The notes beneath the pieces were generated by a model that was given only the letters and a program-made list of their open reading frames with translations, had not been told where the DNA came from and did not search any database. Below are positions 24,348 to 32,759 of a stretch of DNA of 64,000 bases, piece by piece. The DNA is from a virus. The position numbers were made by a program, and so were the translations under genes. The number at the start of each line of letters is the position of its first letter. The first letter of the stretch is position 1. Location of the stretch: positions 1-64,000 of IMG/VR virus record IMGVR_UViG_3300024289_000023. One strand, 5' to 3'.

Positions 24348-25010
24348 TCAAGAATCAATTTCCACTATCAATCTTGGAACATCCTTTCTTGTAGCAAAAA
24401 CATGATAAAAACAATTTATAGGAATTCCTGCTTTTGCTTGAAGATAAATTTTGTTGTCTTGTATTCTTTTTACTATAATATCCTGATGTGATCCAACGGG
24501 AGTTAATGATACTGTAATTGTATCACTATCTACAAGTTCTGTCCAGTATTCTGGCAACTCAATTACTGTTTGATTTAATGCTCTACCACGAACATAAACA
24601 CCATTTTCTGGTCCTTCAAGGCAAGTATGAACTAATTTTTTACCTGCTTTAGATGGGTGGTCAATTACAAAGTTTTTAATTGATGCTTGAAGAACTTTTG
24701 TCCTTACAACTTCAGCTTCAACATATTTTGCTTTTAAGAGTAAATCAACTCTTACAAAGCTTTGAAATCTTGAATATAATCTTGACCACAATGAATAAAG
24801 TGGTTGCGTTTTTGCGTCGGGATTTTTTAATTGCCCAATCATTAAAGATGCCTTTGCTGTGCTATGTTCTCCTGCTGCACCAACTTGAAATGGTCCTTCA
24901 CAAAATCCAGACCCTCTTATTTTTTCATCAGCAACCCCAAGTGCTTTGGGGAAACCTGACCCAACCATCAATTGTCCACCAACTGCATTATCATCCATTA
25001 AAAATGCCAT
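24348..25010 (-). CDS. Virion adhesin-type protein, paralogue of 22187-22960, 220 aa
   Basis: 220 residues from MAFLMDDNAVGGQLMVGSG; this ATG has an AAGGAG site 7 bases upstream and avoids a 59-base overlap created by a longer frame. The C-terminal half repeats the module of the 22187 protein: DHPSKAGKKLVHTCLEGPE, VYVRGRALN, IELPEYWTELVD, LTPVGSHQDIIV, FATRKD. Likely virion tip or fibre-associated. Confidence 0.7.
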   Translation of the reverse strand: MAFLMDDNAVGGQLMVGSGFPKALGVADEKIRGSGFCEGPFQVGAAGEHSTAKASLMIGQLKNPDAKTQPLYSLWSRLYSRFQSFVRVDLLLKAKYVEAEVVRTKVLQASIKNFVIDHPSKAGKKLVHTCLEGPENGVYVRGRALNQTVIELPEYWTELVDSDTITVSLTPVGSHQDIIVKRIQDNKIYLQAKAGIPINCFYHVFATRKDVPRLIVEIDS

Positions 25011-25020
25011 AATTTTCTCC

Positions 25021-25686
25021 TTATTTGTTGTTTCTTGATTGTACAGATCTTCCGCCAACTTTAGAATCTTTGTTGGCAACAGAATCGCTTACCCCTCTAA
25101 TTATTGGAGCATAAATTTCCATGACAGTATTTGCAACAATTTCTGCTGTTCCCGGTGTCGCCAATTTATATAAAGATTTGGCATTAACTAAAACTTTTTT
25201 CGCATCTAATTCGATATTTTCGCTTGCATTGATGCGAATGTTTCCTTTGCTACCACCTTCACCAACAGCGACTAATTCGATATCAGTTCCTTGAAGTCTG
25301 AGTTTTCCGTTAGAAGCAATGATAGCAATACTACCATTCCAAGAATGAATAAAAAGAGTCTCTTCAGATTCTGTTAAATCTTGTCCAGACTCAATAACAA
25401 CTCTTCCTGGTGCCGTAATTTGACTACAACCTTTTCTTGGACCATCATTATCCAAAATGACAGAATGTCTGGCATCAAATGCCTGAACCATAACACCGGC
25501 AGTTACATCAGCATTTTTGTGAATGTGACCGAAACTAATCGACCCATGATCATTACCATACCTCATTGCAGTATAATTCTGCTTAGCAGTATTATTTCTT
25601 GAGATATTATCTGCAAGAAGTTCCTCTCTACCTGCTCTAGGCGGTGTTGCAACCTTTGTATTAAAAGTATTTTGGGCTGTTGCCAT
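25021..25686 (-). CDS. Spike-like beta-helix protein, 221 aa
   Basis: 221 residues. Residues about 90-190 are short alternating strands (SIAIIASNGKLRLQGTDIEL, GNIRINASENIELDAKKVLV) like the trimeric beta-helix at the C-terminus of T4 gp5 and VgrG. The gp5 encoded at 29361 lacks such a helix, so this protein may supply it in trans. It sits in the hub operon two genes after gp5. Spike role inferred from pattern and position. Confidence 0.6.
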   Translation of the reverse strand: MATAQNTFNTKVATPPRAGREELLADNISRNNTAKQNYTAMRYGNDHGSISFGHIHKNADVTAGVMVQAFDARHSVILDNDGPRKGCSQITAPGRVVIESGQDLTESEETLFIHSWNGSIAIIASNGKLRLQGTDIELVAVGEGGSKGNIRINASENIELDAKKVLVNAKSLYKLATPGTAEIVANTVMEIYAPIIRGVSDSVANKDSKVGGRSVQSRNNK

Positions 25687-25726
25687 TAGTAGTAAAAATT
25701 CAATATACTATTATTTAATAGGGTTA

Positions 25727-28700
25727 TTATTGCTCCGTTGTCGATTGCGGAGTTCCTGGAATATTGAGTCTTGGATTGTTACTATTAATATCAGTACCAG
25801 ATCTCTGAATTGCGCTTGGAGCTGTAGTAACCTGAGCAGTAATGCTTTCTTGTAGAGTGTTGTAAACTCTGACTTGAGTTCCAACAGTCTTATAGAATCC
25901 AGCATATGGAATGCCATTATCGTAGTAAACGGCACCATAGTATGCTCTTCCATCTACATATCCAGTTTGCTTGAGACCAACCAAATCTGTAACTTGAATT
26001 AATTTTTCTGGAATTTGTTGGACTTCTAATATTGGATCTCTAACAACACGAAACACTGGTCTAAATGTGGCATTAACACCAGTTTCTGACTCAATAGTAA
26101 TTTCTGGATATACATCAAATCCAATTCCCGGAGTAACAACTGAAACTCCAACAATTCTACCAAAAGAATCGCAATTATAATCAAGCACTGCACCATTGCT
26201 CGGAGTAATTTTTATCTGATCAACCCCACAGTTATAATTAATTCCCGAATTCTCTACAATAATTCTATCTAAAACAAGTAGAACTGTATATTCTCCACCT
26301 TGTGGTGGTGGAGGAGTATATCCATTTCCTGGATCTAAAATTTCTACTCTTTCAATAACTCCTCTACCACTTATTTTTTTCGCACATGGTGGTGGAATCA
26401 GAATTGCAGAAACTGCCATAGGATTGTCTGTCCAAGCAATTGTATCTGAAGAAGAACTTTGAATATCTTTACTGATGTATAGTGCAACTCCCATCGGATT
26501 CTTTTCAAAAATAAACTCATCGCGAATTTTTGCCTCAGACTTAGTATTCTGCAATATTATCTCAATAGTATGGTTTCCAGCTGTTGCATTAAATGTATAT
26601 TGAACTTTTTGCCCAACAAAATCGGATGTGCTATAAACTTCTACACCATCAACTTTAAATATGGCAGCATTATCTGCTTGAAAATTGAATTTATAAACTC
26701 CACCCTGAGGGAAATTAACATTAGTCCATTTTAATGTAAAATCTCCAATAATTGCTTCATCTTCTTGACTTATAGATTTAAAAACTTTTGGAGAAATAGA
26801 GAAGTCGTTCATGTATGTACTCCAACGACTATCCTGATATTTAAAAAGTGTTGGACCGCTGTAGGTTACTCCATTTTTTGTAGTAGAACCTCCTGCTGGA
26901 GCTCCCGCTTCAACTCTAAAAATAAGATCATAAGTATTTCTTCCCAAAGGAGTTCTTCTTCTATTTGAAGATTTAAAAATACCCGATGAAGCTGTAATTT
27001 GAATGTCGTCATTATCATTGTTGGTTGCAATGTAGTCTGCAAAAATTTTATTACTTTCACCTTCACCGGCTTCTTTTGCCTTAGTTCCGTTTTTAATTAA
27101 TCCTTGCTCAACACTTTTAAATTTTGCAGAATTTTCTTTTGCAACTACTCTATAATTAATACCAGGTCTTACTTTTATTTTTTCCGTTCTTGTTTCTTTA
27201 ACCTTTTGGGCACCCAAGATGGTAAATGAATCTTTACCGTCTTCAGATGTAAATGAAAAGGATAAATCTCTTATTGCCCCTTCTCCATATACATTGAAAG
27301 AGACTTCTGTGCTCTGAGCGGCAGTTGGTGGAGATGCCCAATCTTGTGTACTAAAAACTTTAGTATCTACATATTTTTTTATTTCTTGTGGTTTATTGTT
27401 AACCTCAACTGTAATTGTATGTCTACCTTTAGTTAGATATTTCTTTGCTAATTTTGGATTGGTTACATTAAATCCATCTAAAGTCGATACTTCTTGCCCA
27501 TCGATTAATAATCTTCCAGTATTATCTCTGGTTCCTTTAACACCATAAAATCCAGCATAAGGAAGATCAACTTCCCAAGAATTACTGAAAGTAACTCCTG
27601 CAGTATCGCTTCCCGGAGTATTGAGAGGAAGAACCGGAGATATTGCATATCTATTCATGAATGGACTCCAAGCATTTCCTCTGGTAAATCTCACTGGATA
27701 CCATTTTTGAGAAGAACCCGGAAATCTGGTAGACCAAATTGGATTAGGTGGACATCTTCCAGTTTGTATTGGTGGTTGCTCTTGAGGGATGTTTGGCATT
27801 GGAGCAACCATAGATAAAGAAACTCCCATTGGATTTTCATTCCAAGATTTTGGAGAAATTGTAGTTTCTGTCTGGGAAGTTACTGCGGATCCTGGAACTT
27901 CAAAGGTAAGATCATAAGTGTTTCTTCCGTAAGGTGTCTTTCTTCTATTCGAAGATGTAAAAGTTCCTAAAGAAGTGGTAACCTGAATATCATCATTGTC
28001 ATTTCTAGTTGAAGTATAATCCGCAAAAATTTTGTTACCATTACCCGCAGGAAGTTCCTTACTTTTTACCCCATTTCTAACTAATCCCTGCTCAACTCCT
28101 TTAAATTTTGTAGAGTCCTCTTTTGCCTTTACTTTGTATTTTACTCCAGGTCTTACCTTTATCTTCTCTATTCTTGTTTGTCTGTTGCTCTGAGCCCCTA
28201 AGATAGTAAATGAATCTTTGCCGTCTTCGGATGTGAATGAAAAAGATAAATCTCTAAAGGCACCCTGACCATATACTGTGAAATCTACCTCAACAAAATT
28301 TGGTTTAGTGGTAGTTGTAGATTCATATATTTCCTGATTACGCAATTCAACTCTTATTATATGACTTCCTTCTTGAACTGTTTTTTGGATTGGTTTTGGA
28401 TTTTCTGCAAATCCATTTAACTTGCCAACTTGATTATCGTCAATAAAAAGAGTTGCAATATTATCACAATTGCCTCTAAAGATATATTCTCCAGTAATCG
28501 GAAAATACTCTTCCCATTCTAAATTAAAAACAAGACCACTATAATCACTTCCCTTTAAATCGGATGGAGGAACTGGAGAAACTGCATATTTGTTCATATG
28601 CTCTCCCCATCTCGGGAAGGTAACTTGATTTACTTCGTAAATTTCTCCATTAGAGTCTGTAATTGACCTTGGATTAGTTTGTCTCGAAGTCCAGTAAGGA

Positions 28701-29356
28701 TTTTTTAATACGCTTTGGTATAAATCAATCTCTCTTCTAATGGGGTCTTCGGTTATTGATGTGTATCCAGATGGATCCCATCTACCAAGATTTTCGCCAT
28801 TTACTCCAAAAGATTCTCCATATCCAACATCAGTATCTTCGCATAATTCATATTCCTCAAAATCTTCTTCTCCCTCAAATACTTCTATTTGGTCTGGAGT
28901 TTCTCCAAGAATAGATCTTAAAACAGTTCCGTTGCCAAATAAACAATCATCCTTTGCAATAGTGATTGGTGGATACTTATATCCATGACCACCTCTAACA
29001 ACATCAACAGCAAGTAAAGAACCGTCTCTACCAATAATAGGATTTGCTGCAGCACCTACACCATCTCCACCAAAAAATATAATTTTTGGGGGTCCACACT
29101 CACGGTAAGATTGAATTCCGTCACATTCTCCAGTTGCATTGAGTAAGTCGTTAGGAGTTAAATCATTAACTTCATTGATATTCAGATATCTAATGTTATT
29201 ATTGCCATCAGTAAAAATAAAAGTTGTTCCTGGATTATCTTTAGCGTAATTATTTGCTTCACAAATAGTTATTTCCGTAATATATCCAAAGTTTGGGTCT
29301 ACATATCCGACTTTAATATCATCTTTTGTTGGATTAGAAAATAAATTAAAAGTCAT
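25727..29356 (-). CDS. Large baseplate/tail structural protein with triple internal repeat, 1209 aa
   Basis: 1209 residues. Two long copies of a module (about 250-515 and 563-815) share an MN(K/R)YA(V/I)SP entry, a PA14-like beta-sandwich (YIFRGNCDNIATLFIDD / YGVKGTRDNTGRLLIDG) and DLSFSFTSEDGKDSFTILGA. A third, partial copy follows at about 846-960. The units end in NPMGV. Located right after gp5, so a baseplate or central-hub component. Carbohydrate binding is possible, as in PA14 domains. Confidence 0.66.
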   Translation of the reverse strand: MTFNLFSNPTKDDIKVGYVDPNFGYITEITICEANNYAKDNPGTTFIFTDGNNNIRYLNINEVNDLTPNDLLNATGECDGIQSYRECGPPKIIFFGGDGVGAAANPIIGRDGSLLAVDVVRGGHGYKYPPITIAKDDCLFGNGTVLRSILGETPDQIEVFEGEEDFEEYELCEDTDVGYGESFGVNGENLGRWDPSGYTSITEDPIRREIDLYQSVLKNPYWTSRQTNPRSITDSNGEIYEVNQVTFPRWGEHMNKYAVSPVPPSDLKGSDYSGLVFNLEWEEYFPITGEYIFRGNCDNIATLFIDDNQVGKLNGFAENPKPIQKTVQEGSHIIRVELRNQEIYESTTTTKPNFVEVDFTVYGQGAFRDLSFSFTSEDGKDSFTILGAQSNRQTRIEKIKVRPGVKYKVKAKEDSTKFKGVEQGLVRNGVKSKELPAGNGNKIFADYTSTRNDNDDIQVTTSLGTFTSSNRRKTPYGRNTYDLTFEVPGSAVTSQTETTISPKSWNENPMGVSLSMVAPMPNIPQEQPPIQTGRCPPNPIWSTRFPGSSQKWYPVRFTRGNAWSPFMNRYAISPVLPLNTPGSDTAGVTFSNSWEVDLPYAGFYGVKGTRDNTGRLLIDGQEVSTLDGFNVTNPKLAKKYLTKGRHTITVEVNNKPQEIKKYVDTKVFSTQDWASPPTAAQSTEVSFNVYGEGAIRDLSFSFTSEDGKDSFTILGAQKVKETRTEKIKVRPGINYRVVAKENSAKFKSVEQGLIKNGTKAKEAGEGESNKIFADYIATNNDNDDIQITASSGIFKSSNRRRTPLGRNTYDLIFRVEAGAPAGGSTTKNGVTYSGPTLFKYQDSRWSTYMNDFSISPKVFKSISQEDEAIIGDFTLKWTNVNFPQGGVYKFNFQADNAAIFKVDGVEVYSTSDFVGQKVQYTFNATAGNHTIEIILQNTKSEAKIRDEFIFEKNPMGVALYISKDIQSSSSDTIAWTDNPMAVSAILIPPPCAKKISGRGVIERVEILDPGNGYTPPPPQGGEYTVLLVLDRIIVENSGINYNCGVDQIKITPSNGAVLDYNCDSFGRIVGVSVVTPGIGFDVYPEITIESETGVNATFRPVFRVVRDPILEVQQIPEKLIQVTDLVGLKQTGYVDGRAYYGAVYYDNGIPYAGFYKTVGTQVRVYNTLQESITAQVTTAPSAIQRSGTDINSNNPRLNIPGTPQSTTEQ

Positions 29357-29360
29357 TATT

Positions 29361-31091
29361 CTATGAATCCGATTTTAAATCTTCTTGATTTTGTCCAGGA
29401 GAAGCAAATGGTTTAGCTGGTTCTGGAGTTATTTTTGTGGTTGGGTTTTGTGCCTTAGAGTCAACTTCACCAACTCTTGGTTGTTGAGAGTTTGCTGCTG
29501 CACCACTTCCATTTTGGATGATAAAATAATCTGATGCAGGACAACTTGGAGTTAACTCACATCCAAAAATATTTAAAGATATATTTCTGAAACTTAAAGC
29601 TGAAGTAATACTTCCAGTTACATCTCCTATTAAATTTTTCTTATCTTTTACAAACTTGGTAATTTCTCCAATTCCAGACAATATATCATAAAGAAAATTA
29701 TTCACATTGTCTAATATTTTAGTAACTGTCTTATTTATTTCTGGCATCTGTCCGGATATTATATTTCCAGTTAATCCTTCTACGGAGCAAATTGGAGTTG
29801 TTGGGGTCGATGGTTTTGTTTTTATCGGCAATTCTTTTTTTAATTGACCGTTCAAAAATCCTCTTATTTGATCACACAAATTATTGGTTATTTTACTGAA
29901 TAAACAAGTAATTAATTCGGTTATTCTTTTTTTTACATCAAAATACTTATTCCTTTGATTTGGTGGTATCAAATTTACAGTTTTTGCTAAAGATTTATTA
30001 ATCTGTTTCATTATATATTCCATAATCTTATCAAAGATTATTTTCATGTATTTTGCAATTTCACATGCAAAATTGTTAATCAATTCTTGTATCTGGCTAA
30101 AAATTAAAGAAACTGCATCAACATAACTTTGGACAGCATTCAAAATCTTATCAATATCCTTCGTTAGGTTTTCTAAAGCAACTTGAATTGCTTTTAATGC
30201 AGATTTGACTTTATCGCATGGTGAAAGAATAGCAGTCTTTCTGTGATAATAGTCATTTCTAACAATATCCGCTTTTGACTGCTCATGAACAGCATCTACA
30301 TTTTCCTTTGTTGCTCCAGGTTTTGTGGGAGATGTTGGAGAATTTGCTGCTTCACATCTTGCCTTAATTCCATTTTGAACTGCTGTTTTTACAAAATTAA
30401 TAAACTCTGGAGTTCCGCGAGTTAGATTTCTTGCCTCTGCTTCAGCAGAAGCACTTTGAATATCTCTTAATTGGAAAGAAGTTGGTTGCCTATCTCTTCT
30501 TAATCCATATTGGTCTACTTGAACTCCCGGTGGAATATCAGCACATTCTTGAGATGTATCTTGGTCTTTTGGTTTGGTAATTACAAGACCTTCATCCGGA
30601 ACTTTAATATATGGATCTTTATTACCATCAGCAGGATTTGCATATCCGCTTACAGCAAGACTTCCTGGTTGAGTGTTTGTTACCTTGCTACCGCCAATTG
30701 ATGTTGCAAGTTGCGTTTGTGCATTATTACCAAGAACTCCCATGATAACAGGAACTTGCTGATCCTGTCCATCAAGGAAAAATCCAAAAACAAACATCCC
30801 CTGCCTTAATGCAGAGGTTGCTCCTGCATTTGCTTGTCCTCCACCACCAGTCACGGGATACATTACCTGTGCCCAAGGAAGGTCTTGAGAACTTATTTCT
30901 TCTTCACCTTGATCATGAAGACCTATAATTCTAACTTTATATCTGCGAGATTGTCCAGATATTTGCTCTTTAGACTCAAATTTGCTTGAGAGCATATTAT
31001 CTCTCCAAGTGGAATCGCTGGCAATTTGCCCTATCCACCAATTGAAATGTGCTCCAAGAAATCCTGGATTAAATAAGGTTCCTTCAGACAT
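29361..31091 (-). CDS. gp5: gp5-like baseplate hub protein without lysozyme domain, 576 aa
   Basis: 576 residues from MSEGTLFNPGFLGAHFNWWIG (the start overlaps the upstream stop as TGATG). Residues about 45-125 match the gp5 OB-fold: RRYKVRIIGLHDQ, DLPWAQVMYPVTGGGGQA, QVPVIMGVLGN. In T4 gp5 a lysozyme and a spike beta-helix follow; here residues about 270-430 are long helices instead (VKSALKAIQVALENLTKDI). So it is a hub protein that has lost or never had the tail lysozyme. Confidence 0.82.
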   Translation of the reverse strand: MSEGTLFNPGFLGAHFNWWIGQIASDSTWRDNMLSSKFESKEQISGQSRRYKVRIIGLHDQGEEEISSQDLPWAQVMYPVTGGGGQANAGATSALRQGMFVFGFFLDGQDQQVPVIMGVLGNNAQTQLATSIGGSKVTNTQPGSLAVSGYANPADGNKDPYIKVPDEGLVITKPKDQDTSQECADIPPGVQVDQYGLRRDRQPTSFQLRDIQSASAEAEARNLTRGTPEFINFVKTAVQNGIKARCEAANSPTSPTKPGATKENVDAVHEQSKADIVRNDYYHRKTAILSPCDKVKSALKAIQVALENLTKDIDKILNAVQSYVDAVSLIFSQIQELINNFACEIAKYMKIIFDKIMEYIMKQINKSLAKTVNLIPPNQRNKYFDVKKRITELITCLFSKITNNLCDQIRGFLNGQLKKELPIKTKPSTPTTPICSVEGLTGNIISGQMPEINKTVTKILDNVNNFLYDILSGIGEITKFVKDKKNLIGDVTGSITSALSFRNISLNIFGCELTPSCPASDYFIIQNGSGAAANSQQPRVGEVDSKAQNPTTKITPEPAKPFASPGQNQEDLKSDS

Positions 31092-31303
31092 CAATCCTCG
31101 TAAATTCTACATTCCAGAGCATTTGGGTTATCATTACAATAAAGTTCTAACCCAGTAGGGTCATGATCATCATCTGGATGGTTTTTAACCCATCTTTCTA
31201 AAGATTCTAATTCATCTTGAGCATGTCTTCTTGATTGCGAAGACACTGTTGGGTCGTCAAGAATTTTTCTGTCATGCTTAATGTGTTGTTCTACATTATC
31301 CAT
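31091..31303 (-). CDS. Conserved small cyanophage protein, 70 aa
   Basis: 70 residues, MDNVEQHIKHDRKILDDP to CRIYED. Helical N-terminus, then the HPDDDHDPTGLELYCNDNP block with two Cys. I recognise this as conserved next to gp5 in cyanophages. Function unknown; TGATG coupling to gp5 suggests a baseplate role. Confidence 0.68.
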   Translation of the reverse strand: MDNVEQHIKHDRKILDDPTVSSQSRRHAQDELESLERWVKNHPDDDHDPTGLELYCNDNPNALECRIYED

Positions 31304-31339
31304 AGTAGAATTTTTTTATGCTATTACTATTTAACAACT

Positions 31340-32731
31340 TTATATTGCATTATAAGATGGACTTCCCCTTTTTCCTAAAGAATCTCTAACTAAAGTTAAC
31401 TTAGTATAACCACCATCCTTTAAACTTAAATAATGGCATAGTTCAGCAATAACATAAAACCCGCCAAATTGTTTATTAAGTTCTTGAGTATCCTTGCTTG
31501 ATAGTTCTGGAGAGTCAATGAAAATTAAATCGCCCGCATGTAAACTAAAATCTGCACTAATTGTTATTGTAACCTTAGTTGAAAAAAACTGATTATATCT
31601 CATCACAGATTGATTCAAAATATTTTTTGGATCAAAATTTGGATCTCTTGATTTATTAATTTGCTCAGAAACTGGACCAGTTGGCAATGTTCCCCTGTCA
31701 ATTAGCATGTACTGTGTTCTTGTAAAATCTTTATTTTTTCCATCTCTAAAAAATTCACTATTATACTTTGGAAATTCTTTACCAGCTTTTTGCAAATTTG
31801 ATTCTGAACCAGGAGTTCCACTTGAATTCGCATTTGCATTTATGACTTGATAGTAACAATTAAATGGATCGAATAAAATTGTCCTCGTTGAGTAAGATCC
31901 TATCTCAAATTTGGACTGAACATTTCCTGTAGCGGTGTCAATATTATGTTCTAATATCTTTCCATCATATCCTGAAGGAACATTTGCTCCCCTACTATCA
32001 GGTGTTTGATTAAATATTAAACTTTTATAATTTTTTTTAGAACCAGAAGGAGTATTCTCCGACAAGAGATTTTCTATTGATTTGAATTTAAATCCATCTG
32101 AGGTCTCATAGAAAAAGAAACCTGCACTATTTCCTATTGCCGTTTGTAGTTTTGGAATTGATTTTTTAGCAAGCCAAAGTAAAACATAAAAAGGTCTGCG
32201 ATTATTTCCTATAAAATTATAATTATTCTCGGTTTCTTCTATATCTACATTTTTTTGAGTTCCAAGATATTTTGATTCCGTTAATATTTTCCTAACATGG
32301 TCAGATATTTTGCCATCAAACCGAGAGTTAACTACTGTTTTATAGTTAAAAATAGATTCCTTAGAAACAAGATTTAAAGAAACTACAGTTCTTTGAGTAT
32401 CTTGACCAATTGGTTTTATATTGTCAATATACAAGTCTAATTTTAATTCAACATCATTTGGATCAGTCATCTTAATTGTTGCTTTTTCAGTTCCAACTAA
32501 AGGCATACCCTCAATCAAAGTCTTATACGCATTTTCTGATTCTACAGTCTTACCACTTTCAACATACATCAAATCCAATTTGATAGCTGGATTTAAAATA
32601 CTTTCATAATAATATAAGTCAGTAATTATTTTTGAGATATCCTTTTTCTTAGACTTATTATTAGATTCAATAAGAAACTGTTTAATATTATAATCTCTGG
32701 ATTGTGCAACAGTAATTGGTGTATTTGCCAT
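31340..32731 (-). CDS. gp27-like baseplate hub protein, 463 aa
   Basis: 463 residues, MANTPITVAQSRDYNIKQFL to RGSPSYNAI. Beta-rich N-terminal part (YYYESILNPAIKLDLMYVE), a central domain and a C-terminal segment with ADFSLHAGDLIFID, typical of gp27/late-control-D-type hub proteins. Its place between the tape measure genes and gp5 is where contractile tails encode this protein. Called mostly by position and general fold pattern. Confidence 0.58.
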   Translation of the reverse strand: MANTPITVAQSRDYNIKQFLIESNNKSKKKDISKIITDLYYYESILNPAIKLDLMYVESGKTVESENAYKTLIEGMPLVGTEKATIKMTDPNDVELKLDLYIDNIKPIGQDTQRTVVSLNLVSKESIFNYKTVVNSRFDGKISDHVRKILTESKYLGTQKNVDIEETENNYNFIGNNRRPFYVLLWLAKKSIPKLQTAIGNSAGFFFYETSDGFKFKSIENLLSENTPSGSKKNYKSLIFNQTPDSRGANVPSGYDGKILEHNIDTATGNVQSKFEIGSYSTRTILFDPFNCYYQVINANANSSGTPGSESNLQKAGKEFPKYNSEFFRDGKNKDFTRTQYMLIDRGTLPTGPVSEQINKSRDPNFDPKNILNQSVMRYNQFFSTKVTITISADFSLHAGDLIFIDSPELSSKDTQELNKQFGGFYVIAELCHYLSLKDGGYTKLTLVRDSLGKRGSPSYNAI

Positions 32732-32759
32732 GCTTCTGTATGTTCTATATTAGTATTTA

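Noticed and set aside
29361-31091. Tail lysozyme domain in gp5
   Set aside because: No lysozyme motif between the OB-fold and the C-terminus; that region is helical.
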